DNA of 64,000 nucleotides from Streptomyces sp. F001 (GTDB lineage: Bacteria > Actinomycetota > Actinomycetes > Streptomycetales > Streptomycetaceae): contig NZ_QZWF01000002.1 in NCBI RefSeq assembly GCF_004187715.1, positions 558,001 to 622,000 on the forward strand, given 5' to 3'. Both the position numbers and the translations under genes were made by a program. Below the pieces are notes generated by a model, which saw only the letters and a list, made by a program, of their open reading frames with translations, made no database searches and was not told the DNA's origin. Below are positions 35,800 through 44,791 of the stretch, one piece after another. Within the stretch, counting starts at the first letter, position 1, and each line of letters begins with the position of its first letter.

Positions 35800-36941
35800 G
35801 AGGTCATCGCTTTCATCAGGCCCAGCAGGCGTGCGGGGTCGAGTTCGTTGTCGCCGCGCAGGGCCGTCATGACCTCGCGCAGCTTGGCGGGGGACGGGTT
35901 GGCGCCCAGGAAGTCGCGGGTGACCGGCGGCCCCCACTGGGCCAGGCCGCTCGCCGACATCGGCGCCCAGCCGGGTTCGAGGTCGCAGGAGAACAGGTCA
36001 CCGTCGGCGAAGTGCTCCAGCATGAAGCGGTCGGGATCGCGCCAGTAGTCGAAGAGCTGGCTGCCCTGGACGTGCCGGCCGATCCCCCAGCTGCGCTGGT
36101 AGCCGCGCTCGGCCAGGTACTCCCCGCCGGCGGCGATCGCGTCGAGGTCGGTGACCTGGTAGGCGGAGTGGACGTAGCCGTTGCCCGGACCCAGGTGCAG
36201 GGCCAGCGTGTGGTGATCGACCGCCACGCTCCCCTGGTCGCAGCGGATGAACGCCATGGTCGGCCCGCGATCGCGCTGCCCGTCCAGGAACAGGAAGTCG
36301 GACACGATCAGCCCAAGGGTGTCCAGGTACCAGTTCAGGGTCCGGGCGAACGCCCGCGTCTCCAGCACCACATGACCGAGGCGCTGGATACGGGACGGCT
36401 CGCGGGGCGGACGCTGGGTGGCGTTGGTACGGCGGTGTCCGGTGCCGGTGTTGAGGATCAGCGGCTCCTGCTCGGGCAGGGCGGGCAGCTGTTCGGCGCA
36501 GTGCACGACCCGGACCGGAAGGCCCGAGGGGTCGAGCATGCTGACCGACTGCCCGCCGCCCGGCACGTCGATGTCCCGGACGGTATGTCCCACGACGCGG
36601 GCCAGCCGGTCCACATCGGCCCGCTCGGCCGCGCGGAAGGCCGGCCCGATGAACCGGGACGCACGCCCGCGCCGGATGACCATGGAGGGTGTGCCCGCGA
36701 AGGTGCCGCGCAGCCACAGCGCCTCCTCGGTGCGGGCGGCGGTCGCGAACCCGAAGTCACGCGCGAACACCTCGGCCCGGTCCAGGTCCGGCTTCTCGAA
36801 CTCCAGCCAGGCCAGGTCCGCCACCTTGATCACGGGATTCCGGGCTCGCCCGGGATGCTCGCCGCGAAGGGCCCCCTGCTCGCTGTGGAGGCCTTGGTGG
36901 GGTGTCTGGGAATCAGCCTTGTCGACGGGGGTCTGGGACAT
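35796..36941 (-). CDS. VOC-family extradiol (catechol 2,3-) dioxygenase
   Basis: 381 residues with two VOC modules. The first is VADLAWLEFEKPDLDRAEVF; the second is LGHVVLETRAFARTLNWYLD, then VAVDHHTLALHLGP and HSAYQVTDLDAIAAGGEYLA. The ligand His and Glu positions appear in GHVVLE, HSAYQV and FMLEHF, giving the 2-His-1-carboxylate Fe(II) site. It cleaves a catechol or dihydroxyaromatic ring. The ATG at 36941 is preceded by GAGGAC. First gene of the operon, divergent from tetR, with two operators in front. Confidence 0.85.
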   Translation of the reverse strand: MSQTPVDKADSQTPHQGLHSEQGALRGEHPGRARNPVIKVADLAWLEFEKPDLDRAEVFARDFGFATAARTEEALWLRGTFAGTPSMVIRRGRASRFIGPAFRAAERADVDRLARVVGHTVRDIDVPGGGQSVSMLDPSGLPVRVVHCAEQLPALPEQEPLILNTGTGHRRTNATQRPPREPSRIQRLGHVVLETRAFARTLNWYLDTLGLIVSDFLFLDGQRDRGPTMAFIRCDQGSVAVDHHTLALHLGPGNGYVHSAYQVTDLDAIAAGGEYLAERGYQRSWGIGRHVQGSQLFDYWRDPDRFMLEHFADGDLFSCDLEPGWAPMSASGLAQWGPPVTRDFLGANPSPAKLREVMTALRGDNELDPARLLGLMKAMTS

Positions 36942-36968
36942 GGTGTCCTCCAAGCAACACTGCCGCAA

Positions 36969-36982
36969 TGATGAAATCATCA
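36969..36982. promoter_or_regulatory. TetR-type operator 1
   Basis: The palindrome TGATGA-N2-TCATCA lies 27 bases before the dioxygenase ATG. The same arms and spacing recur at 37025. Confidence 0.65.
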
Positions 36983-37024
36983 ACTTTGCTGTCACTCATC
37001 GTCAATAGCTGGATCGCAAACAAT

Positions 37025-37038
37025 TGATGATCTCATCA
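37025..37038. promoter_or_regulatory. TetR-type operator 2
   Basis: A second TGATGA-N2-TCATCA palindrome, centred 56 bases from the first and 40 bases before the tetR start. The pair fits a regulator that controls both itself and the catabolic operon. Confidence 0.65.
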
Positions 37039-37078
37039 GAGATGGCGAGCTCATCGCGACGGTTGTTACGCTCGCCGT

Positions 37079-37714
37079 ATGCCGACGTCAGCCCCGCCCA
37101 AGAACCGCTTCGAACGGCGCCGCGCCGAGACCCGTCAGGCGCTCGTCCGCGCGGCCCGGCAGATCCTCGCGGAGACCGGGGACACCAGCGCCAGCATCCA
37201 GGCGATCGCCGAACGCGCGGACGTGGGTTTCGGCTCCTTCTACAACCACTTCGAGTCCAAGACGGAGCTGTTCGACGCCGCGGTGACGGACGCCCTGGAG
37301 GAGTTCGGGCAGGTCATCGACGAGCGCGTACACGGGATCGACGACCCGGCCGAACTCGTCGCGGCGGGCTTCCGGCTCACCGCCCGGATGGCCGACTCCC
37401 ACCCGGAACTCCTTCGCATCCTGCGTGACCGCGGTCTGGCCTACATCCACTCCGACCGCGGCCTCGCCCCGCGAGCCCTGCGCGACCTGGAGATCGGCAT
37501 CGCCTCGGGCCGCTTCACCTGCGCCAACGCGGTCACCGCCCTGTCCGCCGTGGGCGGCACGCTGATGTCCCTCGTGGCGCTGCGGCTCGCCCGCCCCGAC
37601 GTGGATGGCGACGAGACCGCCTCCGACCTGGCCGAGATGGTCCTGCGCATGCTCGGCGTCCCCCCGGACGAGGCCCACGAGGTCACCCGGCGCGCCCTGC
37701 CCGACCTCGCCTGA
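37079..37714 (+). CDS. TetR-family regulator of the aromatic operon
   Basis: 211 residues. The N-terminal HTH is clear: RQALVRAARQILAETGDTSA, then IQAIAERADVGFGSFYNHFE, with SKTELFDAA. The C-terminal ligand domain is not similar to a named subfamily I know. It probably represses the divergent dioxygenase operon and itself through the two palindromes in the 137-base gap, released by an aromatic intermediate. ATG at 37079. A strong terminator follows. Confidence 0.88.
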   Translation: MPTSAPPKNRFERRRAETRQALVRAARQILAETGDTSASIQAIAERADVGFGSFYNHFESKTELFDAAVTDALEEFGQVIDERVHGIDDPAELVAAGFRLTARMADSHPELLRILRDRGLAYIHSDRGLAPRALRDLEIGIASGRFTCANAVTALSAVGGTLMSLVALRLARPDVDGDETASDLAEMVLRMLGVPPDEAHEVTRRALPDLA

Positions 37715-37757
37715 CCCTGGGTCGGCGCGCGCCGGGCCGACGGATACCCGGAAAACC

Positions 37758-37793
37758 GTGGGCGCCGGTGCTCCCTCAAGCACCGGCGCCCAC
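37758..37793 (+). terminator. Strong hairpin terminator after tetR
   Basis: A perfect 15-bp stem (GTGGGCGCCGGTGCT with its complement) and a 6-base loop, 44 bases after the tetR stop. It may also insulate the relics beyond. Confidence 0.75.
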
Positions 37794-37837
37794 TCACCCC
37801 TGCCCGAGGTGGCTTCTGGGCGATCTCTCAGCAGTCG

Positions 37838-38152
37838 TCAGGGGACGAGGACCAGACGGATCGGGTCGCCGACCTTGTTCTCCAGTCGGTGGACCGCGTC
37901 GGCGGCGTCAGCGAGCGGGATGTGGTCGGTGATGGAGGGGGCCAGGTCGAGGCGGCCGCTGGAGGCCGGCTGCACCAGCTCGACGACGCCCTCCGGGGTG
38001 GCGCCGTAGTGGCCGCGCACCTGCTTCTGCATGTAGGTGAAGGTCAGGTCCTCGGTGATGGTGAGCGGCTCGGGTGTGATGCCCACCAGAATCAGGGAGC
38101 CGCCCATGCCGAGCACGGAGGCGGCCTGCTCGCGGACCGCCGGAACGCCGGT
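37838..38152 (-). pseudogene. Zinc-type alcohol dehydrogenase, C-terminal fragment
   Basis: About 105 codons read AVREQAASVLGMGGSLILVG, ITPEPLTITEDLTFTYMQKQ and DHIPLADAADAVHRLENKVG, the C-terminal third of an MDR dehydrogenase. The catalytic and most of the cofactor domain are absent. Upstream of 38152 the sequence switches to an unrelated plus-strand PAS fragment. Not functional. Confidence 0.65.
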
Positions 38153-38182
38153 GCAACGGCGCCGCGGAGCCGGTGCCCCCAG

Positions 38183-38400
38183 CGAGATACTCGACGCCAC
38201 GATCGCCATGCTCGACGCGGCGGGGACGGTGGTCGACGCAGGCCGCTCAGCAGCTTGTCGGGTACTCGGCCAGGGAGATGGTGGGCCGCTCCGCCACTCA
38301 CGTGCTGCCGTCCTCCGAGGACGCCCTGAGGGCTACGGCAGTCGCACAAGCAGTTCGCATACGCCGGGACGACCCAGCTGGCCTGCGTATGGGCCGGCCT
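38183..38400 (+). pseudogene. PAS-domain fragment
   Basis: EILDATIAMLDAAGTVV in one frame continues as TQAAQQLVGYSAREMVGRSA then THVLPSSEDALRAT in the next, after a small deletion near 38232. This is the N-terminal PAS repeat typical of Streptomyces PAS/SpoIIE phosphatases; the remainder of such a protein is missing. Confidence 0.55.
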
Positions 38401-38532
38401 TGGGCGAACAGGGCCGTCGCGGCGCAGCGCGCGATGAAGCAGGAAGCCACGGAAGGCCGCCCGATGTCCGTGTCCCCCCAGCGGCACCGCACCGAGTGAG
38501 CAGGCCAGAATCTCCCTCCTCGAGGAGGGAGA

Positions 38533-38835
38533 CCTGCAGAACTACGCGACTTCCGCCAGGATTTGCGTCAGCAGATGCGTAAACCGGCCGACGCCACCTC
38601 GCAGGCACCGTCGGAGCAATGCACCGACACCCTGCGCCGCCTGAAGATCTGCCGCAACCCCCGCTGCGAGGCAGCCTTCTACGACCGATCCCGCAACAAC
38701 GGCGGTGTCCGGCACAACGTCCGCGTGTGCGGCAACGCGGCCAACCTCCGCAACTGCCGCGCCCGTCAGCGCCACCTCGGACCCGAACGCTTCCCCGCCG
38801 AGAGGCGTTCGCAACTTCCGGCTGGATTGCCGTGA
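38533..38835 (+). pseudogene. CGNR zinc-finger protein, C-terminal fragment
   Basis: AELRDFRQDLRQQMRKP is followed by LKICRNPRCEAAFYDRSRNN and VRVCGNAANLRNCRARQR, the CGNR zinc finger that ends a group of actinobacterial regulators. The usual ~130-residue N-terminal domain is gone. A TTG (38563) or ATG (38575) could start a short product, but I see no ribosome binding site. Confidence 0.5.
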
Positions 38836-38967
38836 TGTGGCGCCCGTGTCGCCATTGGGACAAGGCCCATCCCTGCCACGCGAATTGAGTGACAGCTCTC
38901 CCTCGCTGACCGGATTCTGTCCAGCGCGTGAACACCTTTTCGCGCTGAGTGGAAGGGCTTGGACCGA

Positions 38968-41900
38968 ATGAAAAGAACCCGCCTACTGGTGGCGGCGGCC
39001 TTGGGGCTCGCACTGAGCGCCGGCGCCGTGCTGCCGGTATCGGCACGGACCGGCGCCACGGATGCGGCGCCGTCCGGAGCTGCCGCCATGGGGAAGACCG
39101 CGACCGTGCGGCTGATCACCGGTGACCGGGTGACGGTCACCACGGATGCCGCGGGCAGGAGCACAGCGTCCGTCGAGCCCGGCACCGGGCGGCGGGGAGT
39201 GCTGTTCCGCACCATCGAGCAGGACGGGCATCTGTCGGTCATTCCGTCGGACGCCTCGGACCTGGTCGCCACCGGGCGGCTGGACCGCGAGCTGTTCGAT
39301 GTGACCGCGCTCGTCTCCCAGCAGTACGACGTGGCGCACACCGACGCGCTGCCGCTGATCGTGGAGCAGGGCAAGGACGTGGCGGACGGCACCATGAGCC
39401 GGCTCACCCGTCTCGCCGACGAGGGCGCACCCGCGCACCGGCTCGACAGCATCGGAGCGCTGTCGCTCCGGGTCGCCGAGAACGACCTCGGCACGTTCTG
39501 GAAGCACCTGGCTTCCGGCGGTTCGGAAGACGGCGCCCGCGCCCAGGCAACGCCCAAGGTGTGGCTGGACAGCCGTGTCCGCCCCTCCCTGGACCGCAGC
39601 ACCGCCCAGATCGGCACGCCCGCTGCATGGGAGGCCGGGCTGCGGGGCGAGTCCGTGAAGGTCGCCGTCCTGGACACGGGCGCCGACGCGTCCCATCCCG
39701 ACCTGGCCGGCCGTATCGCCAAGGCGGAGAACTTCTCCGACAGCTCCGGCACCGGCGACGCCTTCGGCCACGGCACCCACGTGGCCTCGACCGTCGCCGG
39801 CAGCGGCGCCGCGTCCGGCGGCACGCGCAAGGGCGTGGCGCCGGCCGCCGACCTGCTGATCGGCAAGGTTCTCGGCGACAACGGCTTCGGCAGCGAGTCC
39901 CAGGTCGTCGCCGGTATGGAGTGGGCGGCGGCCCAGGGGGCCAAGGTGGTCAACATGAGCCTTGGCTCGGAGGGCGCCAGCGACGGCCAGGACCCGATGA
40001 GCCTGGCCCTGAACGCGCTGACCGAGAGCACCGGTGCGCTCTTCGTGGTGGCGGCCGGCAACGCCGGTGAGCTGGGGCAGAGCACCGTCGGCTCGCCCGG
40101 CGCCGCGTACGCGGCCCTCACCGTCGGCGCGGTCGACCGCGCCGACTCTCTCGCCTCGTTCTCCAGCCGGGGCCCGCTCGTCGGGGACAAGGCCGCCGTC
40201 AAGCCGGATGTGACCGCGCCCGGAGTCGACATCGTGGCGGCACGTGCGGCCGGCACGACGATGGGTCACCCGGTCGACGAGCACTACGTAGCGGCGTCCG
40301 GTACGTCGATGGCCACCCCGCATGTCGCGGGCGCCGCGGCCCTCCTCGCCCAGCGGCACCCGGACTGGGGCCCGGAGCGGCTGAAGGACGCGCTGGTGAG
40401 CACCTCCCGCACGGTCGTCGGCCAGAAGGTCACCGAACAGGGCGGTGGCCGCGTCGACGTCGCCGCCGCCGTGCTGGGACCGCTGACCGCCACCGGCACC
40501 GTCGCTCTCGGCACGTACGAGACCGGTCACGGCAGCACCCGCTCGACGAAGGTCCGCTACACCAACCACTCCGATGAGGACCTGACGCTCGCGCTGGACG
40601 TCCGGCTGGCCACCACCGCGGGCCGCGAGGCCGCCGAGGGCGCGGTGCGCCCCGGCAGCGAGTCACTGCGGGTGGCGGCCGGGACGACTGTCGAGGTGCC
40701 CCTGGCGGTGGACCCCTCCCGCGTCACGCGAGGCGCCTACTACGGCTACGCGACCGCCACTTCCTCCGACGGCAAGGTGAAAGTCCACACCACGCTGAGC
40801 ATGGTGGTGAAGGGCCCTGTGCACCGGCTGACGGTGAACACCTTCGACGATGAGGGCAAGCGCGTCCCGGTGCTGGCAACGATCTGGGGGACCGACGGGT
40901 TCGTCGGATACGTCGACCGGGAGCGGGCCATCGCCGAGGTCGAGGAGGGCACCTACCAGGTCGACCTGCCGTCCATCGCCTCGGACGGCTCGGAGCTGCG
41001 CCAGGTGATCCTGCCCGAGGTGAAGGTGACCAAGGACATGACGGTCACGCTGGACCCTCGCAAGACCACGAAGGTGGAGATACGCACCCCCCGTCCGGCA
41101 GAGCAGCGAAACATCATCAGCTACCAGACGCACCGTGAGATCGACGGCAGCGCCCTGACGCAGGGCGTCATGTACTTCGACAGCGTCGACCGGATCATGG
41201 TCAGTCCCACGGCCGAAGTGACCGACGGCACCTTCGAGTTCGCCTCACGCTGGCAGCTCGTCGCGCCCATGCTCCAGGCACGCGTGCCCGGTTCGGACGT
41301 AGACCTGCGGGCCTACTACATGCCGTCCTCGCCCCTCTTCGACGAGCGGGGACTCCGCCTCACCGCCGTCGACGCGGGCGACGTCGGCGCGCCCCGCTTC
41401 GACCGCGCCCGCGGCAAGCTCGCCGTCCTGACCAACCGCGACAACATCTACGAGCCGGACACGCTGACGAAGGCCGCCGAGGCCGGCGTCGCGGCCGTGG
41501 CACTCGTCCACTTCAGCAACCAGCCGTGGACCCGTTGGGAGCCCGCCGGCGACCGCTGGGCGCTGCCCACTGTCAGGATCGGCGCCGACGCGGGCGCCAA
41601 GCTGCTGGCCCGCATCAAGGACCGCAGGACGCAGGTGCACTTCACGGGCACGGCCCGCAGCCCGTACCTGTACGACGTCATGCAGGTCTCCTCGCAGCGC
41701 ATCCCCGACAAGGTCGTGCACACCGTCACGGAGGACAACAGCGCCGTCATCCGCACGACGTACGCCGACAACGGCGGTACGCCGTGGGCGTCCGAGCAGC
41801 GGTTCGCCCGCCGTCCGTACCAGGACTTCGCCTGGCTCCAGTACTCCCGGTTCGTCCCGACGGGCTTCGAACGCACCGAGTACGTCTCGGCGGGGGACAC

Positions 41901-42741
41901 CGCCTGGGAGCACAAGGTGCACCATGAGACGGTCAGTCAGGACCGCGAACTGATGGTCGGGATGCGCAGCGCCCCGCGCACCTACCGTGCCGGTGAGCAG
42001 CTGCGGGAGACCTGGAACGAATCGGTCGTGCGTCCGTCGATCCCGCACGGCGCCGGTCTCGCCTCCGTCCGCGACGGGAACGTCCTCGCCCTGCGCATAC
42101 CGGAGTTCACCGACTCGACGTCCGGGCACTGGTCACGCAAGCTCGAGAATTCGGGCGACGGTGGCGGCGTCGGCAAGGGCGCCGGCGCCTCCCAGCAGGG
42201 CGACACGGCGAAGGCGGTCCTTTTCCGCGACGGCAAGGAGATCGCCGAGGCGGGCAGCGCCTGGACGGACTTCGAGGTGCCCGCCGGGGCGGCCGACTAC
42301 CGGCTGGACCTGTCGACCAGCCGGACGTCGCAGGAGTGGGCGTACGGCACCGAGACCGAGACGTCCTGGTCGTTCCGGTCCGCGGCCGGCGGCGAGGCGA
42401 AGCTGCTCCCGCTGCTCCAGGTCGACTACGACGTTCCGGTGGACGAACGCAACGAGGTCAAGTCCGGCCGTACGCATGCCGTTCGGCTGGCGGTCCGCGC
42501 CCAGGACGGGCTGGCCGCACCGAAGGGTGTGGTGATGCGGGTCGAGGCGTCGTACGACGACGGCCGGACCTGGAGCCGCGCCTCGCTGCGTGACAGAGGG
42601 GCAAACGCGTACGAGGCGACCGTCACACGGCCGTCCGGGGTGCGCGGCGACGCGTACGTGACGCTGCGGGTCACCGCCAAGGACACCGCCGGCAACAGTG
42701 TGCGGCAGACCGTGACACGGGCCTACCTGCAGCAGGGCTGA
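38968..42741 (+). CDS. Large secreted S8 (subtilisin-like) serine peptidase
   Basis: 1257 residues. A signal peptide (MKRTRLLVAAALGLALSAGA) and a propeptide of about 180 residues precede the catalytic domain: Asp in VAVLDTGADASHPDL, His in FGHGTHVAST, oxyanion Asn in VVAAGNAGE and Ser in ASGTSMATPHVAGAAAL (catalytic domain about 210-510). The remaining ~740 residues contain beta-rich modules and a PA-like region (about 810-905), as in big Streptomyces vpr-like proteases. It degrades extracellular protein. GGAAGGG at 38951 lies 10 bases before ATG 38968. A bidirectional terminator follows. Confidence 0.92.
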   Translation: MKRTRLLVAAALGLALSAGAVLPVSARTGATDAAPSGAAAMGKTATVRLITGDRVTVTTDAAGRSTASVEPGTGRRGVLFRTIEQDGHLSVIPSDASDLVATGRLDRELFDVTALVSQQYDVAHTDALPLIVEQGKDVADGTMSRLTRLADEGAPAHRLDSIGALSLRVAENDLGTFWKHLASGGSEDGARAQATPKVWLDSRVRPSLDRSTAQIGTPAAWEAGLRGESVKVAVLDTGADASHPDLAGRIAKAENFSDSSGTGDAFGHGTHVASTVAGSGAASGGTRKGVAPAADLLIGKVLGDNGFGSESQVVAGMEWAAAQGAKVVNMSLGSEGASDGQDPMSLALNALTESTGALFVVAAGNAGELGQSTVGSPGAAYAALTVGAVDRADSLASFSSRGPLVGDKAAVKPDVTAPGVDIVAARAAGTTMGHPVDEHYVAASGTSMATPHVAGAAALLAQRHPDWGPERLKDALVSTSRTVVGQKVTEQGGGRVDVAAAVLGPLTATGTVALGTYETGHGSTRSTKVRYTNHSDEDLTLALDVRLATTAGREAAEGAVRPGSESLRVAAGTTVEVPLAVDPSRVTRGAYYGYATATSSDGKVKVHTTLSMVVKGPVHRLTVNTFDDEGKRVPVLATIWGTDGFVGYVDRERAIAEVEEGTYQVDLPSIASDGSELRQVILPEVKVTKDMTVTLDPRKTTKVEIRTPRPAEQRNIISYQTHREIDGSALTQGVMYFDSVDRIMVSPTAEVTDGTFEFASRWQLVAPMLQARVPGSDVDLRAYYMPSSPLFDERGLRLTAVDAGDVGAPRFDRARGKLAVLTNRDNIYEPDTLTKAAEAGVAAVALVHFSNQPWTRWEPAGDRWALPTVRIGADAGAKLLARIKDRRTQVHFTGTARSPYLYDVMQVSSQRIPDKVVHTVTEDNSAVIRTTYADNGGTPWASEQRFARRPYQDFAWLQYSRFVPTGFERTEYVSAGDTAWEHKVHHETVSQDRELMVGMRSAPRTYRAGEQLRETWNESVVRPSIPHGAGLASVRDGNVLALRIPEFTDSTSGHWSRKLENSGDGGGVGKGAGASQQGDTAKAVLFRDGKEIAEAGSAWTDFEVPAGAADYRLDLSTSRTSQEWAYGTETETSWSFRSAAGGEAKLLPLLQVDYDVPVDERNEVKSGRTHAVRLAVRAQDGLAAPKGVVMRVEASYDDGRTWSRASLRDRGANAYEATVTRPSGVRGDAYVTLRVTAKDTAGNSVRQTVTRAYLQQG

Positions 42742-42761
42742 AAGGCCCACCGCTCAGAGGT

Positions 42762-42792
42762 GGTGCGGCCGGCGATGTCCGTCGGCCGCACC
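42762..42792. terminator. Bidirectional terminator between the subtilase and luxR genes
   Basis: A 10-bp stem (GGTGCGGCCG pairing with CGGCCGCACC) and an 11-base loop sit in the 75-base convergent gap. Confidence 0.65.
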
Positions 42793-42816
42793 GCTGTTCT
42801 CCGGATGCCTCCCGGC

Positions 42817-43818
42817 TCAGACCCAGTTGCGGCGCGCGGCCTGCCAGCCGAGCTGCATGCGGGTCGCGACACCGGCGATGGTCATCAGATGCTGGATGCG
42901 GCGCTGGACGGTGCGTCTGCTGACGCCCATCTGCCCGGCGATCGACTCGTCCGTGAGGCCCGCGACCATCAGGGAGAGCAGGCGCTGGTCGTCGGCCGTC
43001 AGCGAGTCGGCATCGGATTCCAGCACGTGAGCGCCGATCCGGCCCTCCGGAGTCACCCGCAGCGGAGCCCCGATCTCCCAGTAGCGCTCGAACAGCGCGA
43101 CAAGTGCTTCCAGCAGACTGCTGCCCCGCACGACGACCGCCGTCACCTCACGCGGGTCACCCGCCGGACCGGCCGGTGCCAACGGGCAGATCGCCAGGCA
43201 ACGGTCGGCGATCGCCATCCGCAGCGGCAACGCCGGCACCGCACGCGCGGTCTCGCCGGCCCGCACCGCCCTGACGATGTTCTCCATTCCGCCGGCGTCG
43301 TCGAAGAAGGCCTGCTCGTACAGGACCCGGTAGCCGACGCCGCGCGCCAGGGCGTCGAACTCGGCCTGGTTCGTGCCGGACGGCATGGCGACGTACTGCG
43401 CCCGGCAGAACCACAGCAGCTCTTCCCGGGCGCTGTCCTGAACCTGCTGCAGCCGCTGGCGCAACGCCCCGGCCCCGGTGATGAACTCCACCACCTCACC
43501 CGCGTCGCGGATCCAGGCGTTGCGCCGATAGGTCTCCATCAGTTCGGACACGGCCGAGCGGGCCTTGCCGAGCTCGTCGGCGCGGCGTTCGAGCCGCGGC
43601 AGCAGGGCCACGTCGGGCGGGTTGGCGGCGAACCGCCCCGAGACCCCCTCCACCCCGCGGGCCAGCCCCTTCTCCTCCAGCGCGAGGAGCAACCGCTCGG
43701 CGGTCCGGGTGTCGAGACCCGTCGTCGTGGACACCTCTCCCGCCGACGCCGTGACGGCGACGACGAGCGCACGGTACACATCCGTCTCGGCGACCGACAG
43801 CCCCACCGCCTCCAGCAT
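42817..43818 (-). CDS. TrmB-like / LuxR-type HTH transcriptional regulator
   Basis: 333 residues. The N-terminus (about 1-75) is a TrmB-like winged helix (EAVGLSVAETDVYRALVVAV, TTTGLDTRTAERLLLALEEK). The middle resembles a PLD-like sensor domain (ENIVRAVRAGETARAVPALP). The C-terminus has a LuxR HTH (DDQRLLSLMVAGLTDESIAG, MGVSRRTVQRRIQHLM). Such regulators are frequent beside secreted hydrolase genes in Streptomyces; here the subtilase is convergent. The perfect GGGAGGAAG upstream of ATG 43818 argues against the longer frame to 43983. Confidence 0.87.
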   Translation of the reverse strand: MLEAVGLSVAETDVYRALVVAVTASAGEVSTTTGLDTRTAERLLLALEEKGLARGVEGVSGRFAANPPDVALLPRLERRADELGKARSAVSELMETYRRNAWIRDAGEVVEFITGAGALRQRLQQVQDSAREELLWFCRAQYVAMPSGTNQAEFDALARGVGYRVLYEQAFFDDAGGMENIVRAVRAGETARAVPALPLRMAIADRCLAICPLAPAGPAGDPREVTAVVVRGSSLLEALVALFERYWEIGAPLRVTPEGRIGAHVLESDADSLTADDQRLLSLMVAGLTDESIAGQMGVSRRTVQRRIQHLMTIAGVATRMQLGWQAARRNWV

Positions 43819-43977
43819 GTACTTCCTCCCCAGCCCCTTGCCGAAGTCACCATCGAGGAGATCGCCGCATTCCGCGCAGTGGCGAGCGAACTGCTGTCGC
43901 ACCACTTCAGCGGCAACGACGGACTCTACGCCGAGGCCGTACGGAAGGTCGACCACTGGCTTCCATCGAAGGTTCCC

Positions 43978-43996
43978 AATCATTTAGACTCATCAA
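43978..43996 (-). promoter_or_regulatory. Candidate MarR operator upstream of marR
   Basis: On the minus strand this reads TTGATGA-N5-AATGATT. The identical pattern occurs on the plus strand at 44659-44677, downstream of the marR gene. It lies 45 bases before the marR start. Confidence 0.55.
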
Positions 43997-44040
43997 TCCT
44001 TCACTGCTTGTGACCGTTGCCGCTTTGATACGATGGTTGT

Positions 44041-44517
44041 GTGATCATGAACGCGGAACTGGCCGACACCCTGGAAACCGACCCCCTCGACCGGCTCGGC
44101 TTCTTGCTGGCCCGGCACGGTGCCATCGCCAACAGCCGGATGGAGCACGCCTTTGCGCTGTGCGGACTGACGCCCCGCCAGGGTGTGACGCTGATCCTGC
44201 TCGGCAGGTCGGGCAACATGAGCCAGCAGGGCGTCGCAGGGGCTCTCGAGGTGGACCCGAGTGTTCTGTGCGGCATCCTCAACGACCTGGAGTCCACGCA
44301 GTTCGTCGAACGCCGTCGCGACCCGGCCGACCGGCGCCGTCACATCGTCGTGATCACCGAAGAAGGCAGCCGCGTCCTGGCCAAGGCCCAGGAAGCCATC
44401 GAGAAGGTGGAACGGGAGCTGTTCGCGGATCTCACCGCCGAGGAGCTCGGAACTCTGCGGGACCTGCTGAGCCGGGTCAGGACCTCCAAGGGTGACATTC
44501 CCTGCACCGAGCGCTGA
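44041..44517 (+). CDS. MarR-family transcriptional regulator
   Basis: 158 residues. The winged helix spans about 55-110: LTPRQGVTLILLGRSGNMSQ, GVAGALEVDPSVLCGILNDL and the wing VERRRDPADRRRHIVVITEE. A -10-like TACGAT (44029-44034) ends 6 bases before the GTG at 44041 and there is no ribosome binding site, so a leaderless message is likely; an ATG lies at 44047. It probably binds the two TTGATGA-N5-AATGATT sites flanking the gene, so it would control itself and the small secreted protein gene. Confidence 0.87.
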   Translation: MIMNAELADTLETDPLDRLGFLLARHGAIANSRMEHAFALCGLTPRQGVTLILLGRSGNMSQQGVAGALEVDPSVLCGILNDLESTQFVERRRDPADRRRHIVVITEEGSRVLAKAQEAIEKVERELFADLTAEELGTLRDLLSRVRTSKGDIPCTER

Positions 44518-44558
44518 TCCACCGGCCGCCACGAGACGGCGGGGTCGGCGTCGATCAC

Positions 44559-44591
44559 ACACCCCGGGAACCAGTGCGGTTCCTGGGGTGT
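44559..44591 (+). terminator. Hairpin terminator after marR
   Basis: ACACCCCGGGAACC pairs with GGTTCCTGGGGTGT (one G-T pair) over a 5-base loop, followed by TCTGTGTTT. Confidence 0.75.
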
Positions 44592-44654
44592 TCTGTGTTT
44601 GGCGCACCCGCCCCACCTCCATCGTGCGAATGAGTCGACGGTCACACCTCCACA

Positions 44655-44686
44655 ATCGTTGATGACCTTCAATGATTTGCTAGTGT
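44655..44686 (+). promoter_or_regulatory. Promoter and MarR-like operator of the small secreted protein gene
   Basis: An inverted repeat ATCGTTGA (44655-44662) / TCAATGAT (44669-44676), 7 of 8 complementary, overlaps a -35-like TTGATG (44659-44664). A -10-like TAGTGT is at 44681-44686 (16-base spacer). The core TTGATGA-N5-AATGATT recurs upstream of marR. Confidence 0.6.
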
Positions 44687-44791
44687 CAACGCATGGCGGC
44701 GATCAGTCGTACAGCGGCCACCGCCGCACGGCGCATCGCGTCGAACCATTCGCGTCCGTTCGATCAGCGGGCAATGCAAGGAGGCACCACC

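Noticed and set aside
38983..40569. 528-codon minus-strand frame opposite the subtilase
   Set aside because: Antisense to an unmistakable protease with its catalytic triad; composition is typical of antisense GC-rich frames.
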